DNA of 64,000 bases, taken from contig NC_135552.1 of the NCBI RefSeq assembly GCF_964340395.1, positions 8,994,494 to 9,058,493 of the forward strand, given 5' to 3'. A model generated the notes under the pieces. The model did not search any database and was not told where the DNA came from. It saw only the letters and a list, made by a program, of their open reading frames with translations. The stretch comes from Glandiceps talaboti. Taxonomy: Eukaryota; Hemichordata; Enteropneusta; Spengelidae. This document shows positions 35,416-49,395 of the stretch, in pieces (within the stretch, counting starts at the first letter, position 1; every line of letters starts with the position of its first letter). The translations under genes and the position numbers were made by a program.

Positions 35416-36650
35416 TATATATAGTATGGACATAACAACGAGTAATAAGAAGTGAACCATCGAGTGTAGGCACTGTCACTGATATCAAAAGGATACGATG
35501 TCATAGAATCGATTGCTAAAGAAATCATTACAATCATTTCCGTTAGTGATGAAAATCTGACACCTTGTTGGACGTCACACATAATTGCTTTCTGTACGAC
35601 AATATTATTCTTTCTAGATTATATTTGAAGCAACGCAAGGACTTTTATCGATTGTTACGTATGTTGAAATAAAAATCGTGTTTTCACGTCTTCTAAAGGG
35701 AAATTAATTACGTCTTTAGACTCATTTGTCAATATGTATCAAACAATCAAATCACGCTCGTTTCCTTTAATAATACCAATCACAGATTGAGTTTTATTTG
35801 AAATCCCCCACCATATTAAACTAGACCATACTGGTTCTTGCCTCGTTTTCGTAAGACTTCCGAAAAGAAATTATACGAAAAAATGCTGCCTTCAGGCAGT
35901 CAAAAGAAGTCATTGAAAATTTTATCCGCCAATGGTTATTTCTTAAAATTTAAGTCGTATATCACACTGTACTGATATAGTAGGATAGAATAACAGGCAG
36001 TGCTTTAGGACATCCTAAAAACGAGACATCTCTTCGACCTTCCATATATTTGTTCGGGGTCCAATTAATTAGTAAATCCTTGCTGTAGCCGCTGTTCTGT
36101 ACATATGTGAACCTTACGTTACTCTAGTAGTTTGAATATCTGTGTTTCATACTTAGATCTGATCCAAACCTATGTGTCTAGAACATTCTTATTTTTCTTT
36201 ATTTAATATTGATACTGTCTATTTAGCTAGGAATTTAAAACTATACGGAGAGAAAAGTAAAGATAAAAATAAAGAAAATAGGGAAAATCGCGAAGCTAAC
36301 TAAACCTGACACATGTAACATAAGTCTTATGTTATATGGAATAATCGGTCTTAAGATGACAGGCTTCCCAATTGTACCACTAGCCATAAAATGGGTGTCT
36401 TGTAAAGTTACTACCTATTGATTGGTAGTTTTATAGTTATAAGTTTAAAAACGTACCGGTCAATACTCAATACATACGAGTATTAATTTTCAGAGTGACA
36501 ATCTCCATTGACGTAAATTAAATTTATATTGAATCAATGGGTAACAGCCCCTATGTGCCTTATTCACGTTCGCAGATATCTCTTCCCCGTACCCACTTAA
36601 AATTGCTATTAGAAACATCTTGGCTACGGTGACGCTCCTGTAACCAAATC

Positions 36651-36775
36651 AAATCAAGCCTACTTAAACCAATCCAAACAAAACCAAATCAAAATAGAAC
36701 CACGCCAATAACTTAAATCAAATCAAATCAAATCAAACATTGATAAATTTAACCACGCCAAACCAAACAGCCAAT
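36651..36775. repeat. Degenerate (AAATC)n / AACC-type repeat
   Basis: Imperfect pentanucleotide repeat (caaatcaaatcaaatc) with related ccaaac and ccaatc variants over about 120 bp. Confidence 0.75.
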
Positions 36776-37107
36776 AAAGTTGAAATAATAATAAAGTTGA
36801 AAAGTGCATTATGGCGTTGTTATTTTTTGTGTCAAATCGACAACAATACAGGACAAATCGTTAGGGAATGATGCGGATTATGTTCCACAAGTCAATCTGA
36901 CGCTCAATGTTACAGTGTCATCATGTCATCATGTCTGAGGTCAATTAAAGCCCTATGGGAACTGAAGTGTCCTTTGATTATTCGCTAAATGTTGCTGTAC
37001 ACAATTATTGTCATAATTGTAAGGCTAAACCACACAAATAAAAAAGAGTAGAAGGGCTCCATTGTGTATTGCAGACATTAATTGACCTTTGACCTTATTA
37101 GATAATC

Positions 37108-37111
<4 letters not shown>

Positions 37112-37199
<88 letters not shown>
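37112..37199. repeat. (AT)n tract, left of the hammerhead element
   Basis: About 44 AT units immediately 5' (plus coordinates) of the hammerhead-bearing segment. Confidence 0.97.
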
Positions 37200-37202
<3 letters not shown>

Positions 37203-37230
37203 GTTTTGAAAATTTGAACCAAATTATATG

Positions 37231-37292
37231 CTATAGACCCTACAGAACTGTTTCGTGAGGTGCGTAGTCCTCACTCATCAGGGGTAGAATGG
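37231..37292 (-). ncRNA. Hammerhead ribozyme motif, Penelope type
   Basis: Minus-strand parts in order: stem I 5' ACCC (37282-37285), CTGATGA (37275-37281), stem II GTGAGG / CCTCAC (37269-37274 and 37255-37260) around an 8-nt loop, GAAA (37251-37254), stem III CAG-TT-CTG (37243-37250) closed by the A-U pair, UA cleavage site (37242-37241), and stem I 3' GGGT (37237-37240). All invariant hammerhead core bases are present. The very short stem III with a 2-nt loop is typical of ribozymes in Penelope-like retroelements, which may work as dimers. The segment 37200-37346 lies between two (TA)n tracts. Confidence 0.75.
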
Positions 37293-37345
37293 AATAATTC
37301 CACTGCGGTATAGAGCACTGTCATAGCAGATTGATACTCACCGAG

Positions 37346-37488
<143 letters not shown>

Positions 37489-37510
37489 TATGATAGACGT
37501 GGATAAACTT

Positions 37511-37720
37511 CAGGGCAGATGAATGAAGGATTCTAATGCCTGGAAAGAAGGCACCAAGGGTACGGTTGTTATGGACTTACAATTTGAGCCCCCGGTGATT
37601 CAATAATTCTAGCATCAGGGCAGATGAATGAAGGATTCTAATGCCTGGAAAGAAGGCACCAAGGGTACGGTTGTTATGGACTTACAATTTGAGCCCCCGG
37701 TGATTCAATAATTCTAGCAT
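37511..37720. repeat. Perfect 105-bp tandem duplication
   Basis: Two identical 105-bp units (37511-37615, 37616-37720), starting cagggcagatgaatgaagga. They lie just right of the second (TA)n tract and may belong to the same Penelope insertion. Confidence 0.95.
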
Positions 37721-40700
37721 CAATATGACCTTTATATATACACCCTTCACTGAACGCTCGGTCACCCAAGATGTGTTATTTACTGATGGGGAATTAACAC
37801 AGAACAATATATCTATATACATATTAGATACAGTAATGCATTAGGAGATAGGTGAGTAAAACCTTAAACCGATTTCTGGAAAGGGAATGTAATTCGAGAA
37901 TTCTTAAACAATATCAAGTTTCGTAAATAAAAACTCATCTTATGACTATTTATCAGTAGTTTTAAATTAACTGGCTGGACTTTCTACATCTGTAATTACA
38001 ACGCTATAATTTCACATTTCTAGCGTGGTGCTGTTTATGCTGTAACTTATACAGGTATTCTTTTAATACAAATCAATGAATACGTTTAACCTAATGCCTT
38101 CATGATGTTGATGAGCTAGACTCCATTTTGAAAATTTGAATGTCAATCTGTTGGTTTGATTTGGTCTTGGGTCAAATTCTACACAATGCCACATTTTCTG
38201 TTAAACACGTCTTGAGAACACCATGCACCAGTTAGATATGTCACGAGTCTATCTGAAACAGGCGTTTCTTATTTCACAGCCGAGTAATCCTCTTTTGTCA
38301 CTTAAACTGTTATTTGTGTACTACAGCGACATCACGATTTAATACATTGTATTTGCCGACTTTGAAAAATGGACCTTCTTTATTAAGAACGACATTAATG
38401 TGATACTAAGCACGTTGTCATGGTGTCATACGTATTCATTAGTCTCCAATATTAAAGCAATAAATCCAATAATCTTTTCACAAATTAGATTTAGGTTGAG
38501 TGTAAATACAATTTCGTATTCACCTGAATAGTTAGTTTAAGTTTTGTAATTAGGTCAAGTGAATTAGGTTAATTCGGTTCTACGATGAAAAATTTAATTT
38601 GAGAATAATGTAATATTTATAAACAGTGAGATGTAACTAAATTCATTTATTTAAACTATAGACTCAAATTTGGCTTTAGTTTGTACTGTTTTCTATTCAA
38701 GCGTTTCCAGTCGGTTGGGAATATATACACCAAACTGAAATAAATCTCCATCTTTGCTCGACTGAGCTAAATGAGATGTAATGTTATTGATGTATACTGA
38801 ATACCTTGTACATTGTAACATACCCAAGGCACACACATTTTTTTCTTCTCATTTTGATCTAACTAATAAATCATGCAAATGCTTAACTCACTGTATCTTT
38901 TAACTACAAAATGTGTCATCAGCTCTCAAGATAGCAAACAACACAGTCCATGTCTATCAAAAATCGAACTTCACTTCATGTACTGTATGGTCATAATTCG
39001 CAGTCTAAAATTCAAACATATTAGATTGAGACATGCAACCAACTTGTGTAATATAACCCCTCATTTAATCCCAATCAAGTGTAGTAATGCTAGCTGACAA
39101 TTACAAACAGGGACATAGTTTGTGATATGGGAGCAGCAAAATGAAGGTAATTGTAATATAATAGAAGTATTTCCAAAGTACTGCCTGTTCCAAACAAGTA
39201 CATAACACAAACAATACACGACAAAATGTATCAAGAAATATCAGCACATGTATCATTTTTTGATCAGAAGTTTAAATTTCACCTTGTGACCATTCAAATT
39301 CATCAGCTAACAAATAACCACACTATAAATGTAACATGAGATCAAATCAAACATTGACATTTTTTATTTTTCTCTTGTGATAATCAAAATTCAGATTGAT
39401 TCAGTTGATCGGAAGACCTCTTTGAAATGTTAATGCGTATGGCAGTAGTTAACAACTGGTCTTGAAAATTCAATCCCTAATGATTGAGTTCTACATTTCT
39501 ATACGCGTGAACTTATTTCATAGTTATAGTATTCATCGCAAGCGTGATAATATCCACTAAGGAATTCACGTAATGGTATGCATGCACAGGTCTTAACTCT
39601 TGACACCAATTCATCGTTCACACTTACTTACATATCTACGTTTGACGGGTACAATTATACATAAAGGGAATTACTTGGTCTCTTGCTTCATAAACCATAT
39701 TATGTAGTATGATTCTCTAACTAAGGCCTCTTTCAATCGTGAAATATTAGAAATGTGAAATATTGCTTCATAGATGGAATAAAGTGTGTCGTTTTTTGAT
39801 GATCTATGTTAATTGAAGTCGATATAAAATAATGCATTATGGAATCTGTCATGAAATCGAATTGATGATATTGAAATAACGCTGGTGCATCAAGTATGAC
39901 GTAACATTCAAAGTGACCATGTCTTGATGGAAGTAAGATTGCCATTATATGTACGTTGCCTATTATTTCAAAGATCTCCTTGGGGTGGTTTGCAATTTGA
40001 TGACCACTAATGTTTAAGATTCATATGGGCGGAATAATACTTGATGTTTTTACAAGTTGTACGAGCTATGCATACTTAAGCATAAGGCTGACCTCAAAGC
40101 AGTCTAACCCCCGCCCATTGACTTGGTAGGGGCGTGCAGCCCATTTTATACCTATTAGTCTACAAAAGTATATCCTAGTTTTAGAAGAACTTAGATAAGT
40201 TAAAAAGATAGGTCCTATTTTAGACCAAAACCTCTGCTGAATGACCGAATTCCCCCGAATCAACATCTCCGGATCAAATTTAGACCAACACCCGAAAAAG
40301 CATAACGGAAAGGCAGCACATCACTCTTGTGTTATCTGAGTATTCAATGCGTGTTTAGCCTCTTTCGTAAGTTAACACTATTGTCTCTTGTTACTAAACC
40401 ATCGTATTCGTTGTCTCCTTTAATATCCATTCGTTTTTCATGGTATTACTGAGGTGGTAATCTCAAAACCTGATTGAAATCCTACCTGTTGTCCTTATAA
40501 GATAGCCTTTTCATGAGGTAAACTATTCGCCTAATACTTGATACCATAAACCGCTGACGGGAGAGATTTTTTTCTTCAGATAATCCAACGTTGACATTTA
40601 CGCTTTGTAAAGGTTATTCCCTGCTTTATGCTATTTTTAGAAACAGAGTAAGAGGAAAATGGAGCGACAGTCTGTTTCTGTTAATATCCATCTATTCTAA

Positions 40701-40804
40701 CAATGTAATTACTGCAGCTCAGGCTCTAACGTAATCTAGCTGTAACAACATTTATCAACTTGAGAACCTGTCGTGAATCAACAAGTGTATTTCAATGTAT
40801 GAAT

Positions 40805-40807
<3 letters not shown>

Positions 40808-40897
<90 letters not shown>
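40808..40897. repeat. (AT)n microsatellite
   Basis: About 44 AT units. Confidence 0.97.
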
Positions 40898-40900
<3 letters not shown>

Positions 40901-41512
40901 CATTTAGTGCCCAAATAACACCATGCAATAATTGTTTTGCAACACACGTGTTCAAAGGACAATTTTAAATGTAAATTTTACCCTTTTCTACAGCAAATGA
41001 CATTTCTATAAAGGATTGCCCACCGATATCCTTTATTTAACAAGTAATGCATTTCTCCTGTCGAGTCTTACAACATATTGCAGTTTTATATTAGGTTGTG
41101 TTCCACAATCTGCTAGGTCTAATGGCCGCCATTTTGCGATGAAAAGACGCCACTTATCAAAAACCGTTAAAAAACCTTCTTTTATGTCGTGACCTGTCTT
41201 GATACAATCCAAATGAACCATTGAACCTTACTCAATAAGCCAGTGTTAGTTAGTGGCAAAGTCATTGACCCCTATTGGTCCAAATAACAAGCAATAGTAT
41301 CCAATGTTATTCAAACCTGTCAATAAATATTGTAATGCATGAAAACCAAGAAGACTGAATAATTGAATAACCTCCACCATCACCGAGCCAATGGAACCAA
41401 AGTTTACTCTTTCTTACAAGGAACAGGATAGTGTTGATAGGTTGCATGCAACGTCTTTATTAATTTGAACAGATTTGTGCTTAATTGTTGTTACTGTGTC
41501 TTAACAGTACAG

Positions 41513-41514
<2 letters not shown>

Positions 41515-41559
<45 letters not shown>

Positions 41560-41563
41560 GATG
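41515..41563. repeat. (GTT)n microsatellite
   Basis: About 16 units, complementary in type to the AAC tracts at 28.6 and 43.4 kb. Confidence 0.95.
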
Positions 41564-42901
41564 TTGATTATTATTAGTATTTACCTTATACTGTACCTTC
41601 TGAAGGTATAGTTGAATAATAATATATAAGTTGATATTACATCCAGACACTACACGGTTTACTTGCCAAAAGGGTGTTACAAAGTATCTGTTCGGATTAT
41701 CCCAAATGGTGATATGTTTTGAAGGACAAGTATATATGTAAAGATAGAGCCAATGGGGGCCAGTTTGATTCCCCGATTCACTTACGTACGCGCCATACTG
41801 TCTGTATCAAGATCTTGACATGATAAGTACCTGTATTAATTTCATATCTGTTATCATAATCCTCACATGTTAAGCTTATATTCCTTGTGCATTTTCAAAC
41901 GACAAATGAAAAACCAAACTCGACGACCTTCAGCAAGATATTATCAGCCTCAAGTCATTGTGTCCAAACCCATCCACATGTGTGTATTTCTGTAATCTGT
42001 ACTATACTTTCCAAAAATCATGATACAGCTCATTGGCTATGGAGGAAAGAACTAATGATGTCGCGTTCTGCATTGTTACTACAGTTGAATTGTTCAAGTG
42101 ATGATGCATTGCTTATTACGACAATATATTCCATACAAAGGTAAAATTTGAATTGATTCCTACACGCAAATGCTTGAAGCATGACAAGTCATTCAATTAT
42201 CATTCCATACGCAAACACTAAAACACTGTCTACAAGTCGAATTAGTTGCTGGTTTTACATCACACTTAAATTAATTTATTGTGTCTATTTTCTTCATTTG
42301 ATCTGTCATCAATCTAAGCACTGTCGTAATGTTAATTAGTTGATAAACATGGCGCCATTTTACACACATGTAAATTAGGTTGTGTGTGGTTGTTTTAATA
42401 TCATTATTAAGTGACTAAAAATAATGTACATTGATGGCAAATGTAAGATTTGGGCACGCTAAAATATAACTATGATTAGTTACAACAAATTCGGAAAGTC
42501 AGAAGAGAAACAAAGGAAAATGTGAGATTTAGAAAGATACGTACTATGAATAGTAAATAAGTAGTGTGTCGTGGACACTGAAACAGCCGATACAGCCACA
42601 GGCATACACACAGAGAGGTAGACATACAGATAGCCACAGAGATCAGACATAGACATAGAGACATACACATACCTCAATATATCTTGTGGCATCACCTAAT
42701 TTAAATTAATTTGCTAGATATAGAATTTAATTTGATTGCTTTATTTGATTGTTTTGTATTCACATCGATCAAAAGGGTATGACAGCGCTAGCTGACAGGG
42801 ATTGCAAATATGAATATCTTGGTTGATATAGCAAGTATGATATTTTGTTCAATATGCTGTGATAACTTATAAGATGCCTTTGTGGGATAGTAACAATCAT
42901 C

Positions 42902-43017
<116 letters not shown>

Positions 43018-43402
43018 TAAACTCTTTCAATCAAAGTATATTGTCTTGACAGCTAATGGAAGTGAAATTCTACTTTATATAAACCGAATAAAATCAATGT
43101 TAACATCTACGTCATGACCATTCAACTGTCATAAAATAAAGTGTGTTATATCTGCTGGCAGAAGAGTAATTCTCTTAGATCATGCCAGTACAAATATTTC
43201 ATGTCTATTTGACACTCGTTATATGTGTCTCTGTCTTCTCAGTATTTGATTTAATTATCTATCTATCTATCTTGCCTTTTGGCCAATAAAATAATGTCTC
43301 GTATGTATCATCTTGAAAGTCCTTCCAAATATCAACCTAGCGCTTCCATTGGCGAAGATTCTCTTCATCTTCAACTCGTACGTTATTCTTAGGTAGTCGA
43401 CG

Positions 43403-43406
43403 TCGA

Positions 43407-43487
<81 letters not shown>

Positions 43488-43509
43488 CTGCAGCAGCAGC
43501 AGCAGCAGC
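43403..43509. repeat. Compound (GAC)n(AAC)n(AGC)n trinucleotide repeat
   Basis: About 11 GAC units, about 16 AAC units and 6-7 AGC units in direct succession. The poly-Thr and poly-Val frames across it are artefacts. Confidence 0.96.
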
Positions 43510-45625
43510 AAAAAGCAACAAAAACAGAACATCAAACCAGAAACAACAACATGATGTCAACGGGTACTTGGAAATGAATAGTGAAGTTATTATTTTAGCG
43601 ATACTGTTATTGTCTGGTCAAGTACATCCCTATCATAATTAGAGAAAACAGATGCGTAGGTACTGTAAATACATTGACGATATACAGCTTGCGGGCAACC
43701 CTGAAATATTGTAATAGAATATGATAAATGACCTCTGAAGTATGGATAAAATGATTACCCATGTCTTCAAACTTGAATGGATTGATTGCTTTTGTGACGT
43801 TATAGAATTGATATGCTTCCGCTCACAGATGTGACTGCATTTCTGTCGACTTTCATACAGGTCAGTAACCGGACAAAATAGGACATAAACTCAATGTCTG
43901 TCAATGAACGATGTAATGTCGCACTTGAATTATCTGTCATCATAGCATTGTCTTTAAGTAGCTATAGTACAAAAATATCCAAAGGAATCAATACGGAATG
44001 TCAAATTACTAGCAGAGATTGTGTTCATAATGATATATTTAGAAGTGCTCACGAAAACTTAAAGTATGCCTGCTACATGTGGTATAACTGAACTGTGTAT
44101 AACGGACTATTCGTCGTCTATTCGGGTAGATTGATATGCTCCGCTGTTGACACGGTTTAGAACAGATTCCCCTCCGGTAAACAGGAAATTGAGATGGGAA
44201 ATCGGTATTGTGATGGACATAAAATAACAGCTTGCATTATCATGGGTCCTAATACAATCACCAGTTATTCACAGTTGTGTCATTACACATATTGTAACAT
44301 GGTCATGGATGTATAATAGCCAACTTATTACTATTTTCCTGTGAATAAAATGTGAGATTTTATCTTAGATTAATTTTATCTTTATTTGTACATTGAAAAT
44401 GAATGATAATTTAGATGTTACAGAAGTGGTTATGTTATTCAATAGTCAAAGAAATTCAAATGTAAGAAAGGATGTTCTGATACATGAAAGGATTATGCTT
44501 CAGCTCAAAGTTGGACGCCTACAGAAAATGTCATGACATCAAATTTGAAAAGTCAGAAAATATTATCATTGCTTTAACTCATCTTGTGTATTCTTTTGCT
44601 GATATATCAACAAATAAGGCTCTGTAGCCGTCTTCTGTAAGTTTGTATGACACCTGTTCCTAATCTTTCATTTTCATATCTCATTTTCGACTTACAGTGG
44701 GGTGCCATTCAACAGAATCTATATTTCCAACATGTCACTCAACTCATGATAACCCCAATAGTACATAGTCATTCATTCCACTGTCTTCCATCAACTCGTC
44801 CCAAACATGACACAGTTTGCGTGATATTTTGTGCAAAACGGCGCTTTTCTTCAGTTCCTGTTCACTACTTGAAAGTACTTTGTTGATAAATGATTTATTT
44901 GTCGGTTGTCAATGAAGTCAGACAGCTACGTTTAATCTATCACGCTAAACACAACGAGCAAAGTGACACATGAATGCAACTGTCTCTTCAACATCACGGC
45001 ATAACGATGTACATGTCTTGACCCGCAGATGTCATCGTCCCAGAAGGTTGCCAATGTCACACTTCCATAAGTTTAACGGATGTTGATTCTAATTTCTCAA
45101 ATGAATTGCAAATATTCAATTTGCGTTATAAGTTGTCTTTCTTTGTCCTGTATAAATGAGGTGTTCCAACAAATAACAATTTTGCATGGATGTCACGAAC
45201 GAATGATTTTCACTGCAATCCTTAATAGCCATTGAGCATGATAAGGTTTTTATTCTTAGTTCAGAACCACTTCACAGTATCGCCATATAGTCAATCCAAC
45301 ATAAATTTACAGGCGGTGTACATCATTGCAGGAATTCGTGATTTAAAAAAAAATGTTTTCATTGTCCTCAATATTTATTGAACGAAGAGACGAACATTTT
45401 AATGCATGTATCTAAATTTTCACTAGCAAGTGATTTGTCACCGGGTACAAAACTGGGAAAATGATCAGCGATGTCCAAACATGGTTTATTAAAACTTCCT
45501 TGGTATATCTATGTTGGTGAAAGGAAAGGAACTGATTGCATATCTAGTCACAAAGAAAGTCAAATGTACTGCAATAATGGTGGCTTTGATGGTGTATAGA
45601 ATGTGAAAGGGATAGTGGCGGCGGT

Positions 45626-45627
45626 TG

Positions 45628-45673
<46 letters not shown>

Positions 45674-45735
45674 GGTGATGATGATGATGGTGATGATGGT
45701 GATGATGATGATGATAAAAATGATGATGATTGTGG
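45626..45735. repeat. (GAT)n microsatellite with GGT interruptions
   Basis: About 30 GAT units interrupted by regular GGT units; the poly-His frame is an artefact. Confidence 0.95.
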
Positions 45736-46683
45736 TTGTGATATAAAGCTGACGATATAGGGATGTATGCATCATTAAACATATTAGCAAAGTGTTCCTT
45801 ATGGTTAAAACATGATGGTCATAAAATAACGACAGAAATCATACACGCCTGTCTTAAACGTGACGTCATTCAACTTTTGACCTCGAATAAGAAATGAATA
45901 TTACATTTACGTTGATAGCCGTAGTGTTTTTCATCTCTTTGTGTCCACAGTTTACATTCTCAAAACGAGCCGTCATCTTACCCAGAAGACAAGCACTATA
46001 TGTGAGCATTAATATGTATTCCATGTTGAAATACGCTTTTAACCCTAATGGTTATGTCTAACAAGCCAGACTCACAAAGTGGGTCTCTCAGCTCAATTCT
46101 AATGAAGCAAATTACTGCCATAGCACAGGAAGTATTTATGATCACAGATAGATGTGTTCGCCAAATTTCATCAAATTTACGTAATTGTCAGATATTACTT
46201 GGTTGTCCACTCAGCTGAAGTTATGGATACTATAAATTATCTCGTGCGCTCACTATTTGATGGTTCACACATAATTCAAGCTGAGCACTGTTCTAGTAGT
46301 ACTATTTATGCTAATTGTAAATATTGAATGAATGTTTAAAGAATAACAAGGCACTTGAATATTAACATTACGACCAGACATTTGTAAACAAACCTTTGAA
46401 CAAACCATTACTGTAATAGTTTGTTAATATCACTCAATTTGATCGTAAATATATATTTTACGATTACTGCCATGCTTTGATTATTACAAATTATTATCCT
46501 GACCAGTGTATGTGTACGTACATACACACACACACATGCACGCACACACAAATATAGTTAGCTAGTATAATTATTTTATTTGACATGAAATAATGAAGAA
46601 ATACATTACCTAGAGTCAATAACATACAGAAACAACAAAATAAAAAGATAATAGATAATCATAAATATATATAAAACACCAAA

Positions 46684-47115
46684 CTACAGTATTGAATACA
46701 AAGATAATAATGAATTAGAGAATTTTCCGAAGCTAATAGTGTTGAAATCATCATTTGAGCTCATTATTCTTTTGAAGTACTCTTTTTTAGATAATTTTGA
46801 AAGACTTTGATCACAATTTTCGATAGTTCTTTGAAATTTATTTCTATCTTCAATTACAGATGTATTGCTGCAATCCACTACAGCATGGATTTCATTACCA
46901 ATAGCTTTAGTATTACATAAATGACATTCTTTCATCGGAGGGGGGGGGGGAATTCCTTGGTATCGTAGTTTTTCAATTGGTAAATTATGTGCTGAGATCC
47001 TGAGGTTAACTATGCTGATTCTGTGCCAAACATTATTTACTTGTTCTAGATATGGTTCAAATCCATAATTTGTTTTAAATTTGTTAAAGGTATGTAATTT
47101 GTTGTTGTCAGTTTT
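46684..47115 (-). mobile_element. 5'-truncated LINE, C-terminal part of the reverse transcriptase ORF
   Basis: An uninterrupted minus-strand frame of 143 codons (open from 47115, stop at 46684, no start) shows the typical C-terminal region of non-LTR retrotransposon ORF2: FNKFKTNYGFEPYLEQV, then LRISAHNLPIEKLRYQGIP, then the C2HC knuckle CHLCNTKAIGNEIHAVVDC. A run of 11 C residues encodes Pro and keeps the frame. The RT core is absent, so the copy is 5'-truncated, as LINE insertions usually are. About 120 bp to the left is probably its 3' UTR. The clade (CR1/L2-like) cannot be fixed. It lies antisense in intron 1 of the RASEF-type gene. Confidence 0.8.
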
Positions 47116-47148
47116 TTATAAATATACATACATAAACCTACGCATGCA

Positions 47149-47175
47149 CGCACACACACACACACACACACACAC
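47149..47175. repeat. (AC)n microsatellite
   Basis: About 12 AC units at the 5' edge of the LINE fragment. Confidence 0.9.
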
Positions 47176-48232
47176 ATATTTAGAAAACAGAAAGTAGACA
47201 TACTGTAATACCCTTCTGGCTAGTTCACAAAAACAAAACACCCAGCGCCAAAACTGTTTATGTATGTGCAGCAGTGAGTCACTACATGTAAAAGAATATA
47301 TAGGCAATATCCTCTTATTAAAAGCCTTACAAAAGAGCTGCTAATTTTCACATGACCAGTTTAATAATGGTAGCCTTAATTCTAATCATGAAGTGTTAAC
47401 TTAATTGAACTGAATTAGTTTTAGCGTTAATGACTGAAGTAGCATTGTACATATGGATGTTGCCATGCCTTTCCCAGTGTCGCATCAACTGTTGATATAC
47501 GAGGTACATATACCTCGTGTATGTACGGCAGTAAACTGAAGCGAAATAATTAATGCAGTACAGTGTACAATCGATCCTTACACTGTGTATATTATTCATT
47601 ACAGCTACTTTATAAGAACGTTTGATTTATTCAGTGCCTACCATAAAACAGGTCTAGACTTAGTAATTCGATTCCTGTATTGATATAATGTTTCTTATTT
47701 TTCCCATCTATTAACAAAAACAGTCAAATGAGATCTTTCGGTCCCATGAAAATTGTATTAATCGAAAGTGCATGACTTTTGTAAATAAAGTTTATGACCT
47801 TTTAAGAACTCTGTTTTCGGACTCATGGGAAGGGCTTTATTCAAGATGAAACGATCGTCCATTTGTAGTCAAGCTAGATAAAGATTCGAAATTTACTTCT
47901 GCAAATACCAATGATTCAGACAGCTGTGTCCAAAATATACAGTCTATCTACAAGGCTATTTCACTTGAAAACATAGACACTTTCACGACCATCAAATGAA
48001 GTTGATGGGATCTAGATTTTGAAAACATTATTAGGGGATATTCGCATTCTCGAATGATGGGCGGCGGTACGGTGCAGCAACATACGACGTATTAAATATT
48101 GCATCCCTGGCGAATCTCACGTTTCACTAAGCCATTAAGGAGATTGATAAGGTACTTTGACGATATCGGCGGTAGTTGTTATTTTGTCCATGTAGCATGA
48201 TGGTAATATTATGATAAACTTAACTTATACGA

Positions 48233-48304
48233 ATCACGTGATATAATATATTCAAGATGATATCTCACATAAGATGTAGAACTTATTAACAGTAGTCACG
48301 TGAT
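48233..48304. promoter_or_regulatory. Two TCACGTGA E-boxes
   Basis: atCACGTGat near 48235 and gTCACGTGAt near 48296 match the MiT/TFE (CLEAR-type) E-box. Two in 65 bp is suggestive only. Confidence 0.2.
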
Positions 48305-48810
48305 AAACAAGTGTAAATTCGGGAGCTTTGAATAAATACTACGTGGTACTGGGATTGAATCGTCGATTCACTCAAAACCTACCTCAAGAGATCGCGACCT
48401 AATCACCGTGAATAATCATCCATATCCCGAATCAATATTTCATAAATTTAACAAAACGCCTCTAAGATGTTTAGGGTCATCAATTGCCATAGCAACGCAT
48501 GTACTGGGCCATTCTGAGTGTACCACTGCAGTCGGCTAAGTACAGTGCTTCAGGTCTTATTCAAGATTGATAGCTCTTCCTACATTAGCTTCTACTTCAG
48601 ATCAAAGAAATATTAATTGACAACCTTTGATATAGTAAGAAATCACAGAAGGCAGCACACTATACTGTTGTACAATCAAAAGTTGTACCTTGTATGGTCA
48701 GACATTTTGCTGATGTAGTGATTTTGCAGTGTTTTGATAAGTATTATCAGTATATAAAGGATAATAACGATTTTTATGTTATATTTTACTTACTTGAGGG
48801 AATATTTTAT

Positions 48811-48933
48811 GTATGTATGTATGTACGTATGTATGTATGTATGTATGTATGTATGTATGTATGTATGTATGTGGCTGTATATATATATATATGTACATAT
48901 ATGTATGTGTACGTTTCTGTATATGTGTTTGTG

Positions 48934-48965
<32 letters not shown>

Positions 48966-48985
48966 TGTATGTATGTATGTATGTG
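48811..48985. repeat. Two (ATGT)n blocks with a TA/GT spacer
   Basis: ATGT repeats at 48811-48871 and 48936-48985 separated by tatatatatgtacatatatg-type sequence. Confidence 0.95.
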
Positions 48986-49395
48986 TGCATTTGTGTGTAT
49001 GCGTGTTTGTGTCTATGTGTCTTTTAGAGCGCGTGTTTGGGTTTTCATGATGCGCGTGATTCCTAGATATATGTGCTAGAAGAGTAGAGGGAACATTTTT
49101 TATTCAGCATCTGTAATTTTGTTACGAACGTAAGTTTAAAATAGTTAAGCTTATTATTAACAACAACATTGACAATAAGGTGGGGATGCGGAATACGCAA
49201 AATCGTTCAGTTTGAAATCATGTACGTGTGTCTGTGGTAGTTAACCTAGACTGACAAAAGACTACCATGACATCGTTGACAAGTTAAGAAGAAAAGAGAA
49301 AAGAGTATTTTCGAGAGTACGTAAAATGGCATACTTCCCTGTGGAATTGGTGTCACATGGCGTCTGTGAACCTATCACCTATTTCAACATGTATA

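Noticed and set aside
42082-42140. Possible short exon (LNCSSDDALLITTIYSIQ) whose phase would fit exon 2 of the RASEF-type gene
   Set aside because: Phase 0 entry does not fit exon 1 and there is no family similarity; the direct join of exon 1 to exon 2 gives the better alignment.
45951-46001. Possible 51-bp exon between a good acceptor (GTGTCCACAG) and GTGAGC
   Set aside because: Too short to judge, no known motif, and phase-incompatible with the exon 1 to exon 2 junction.
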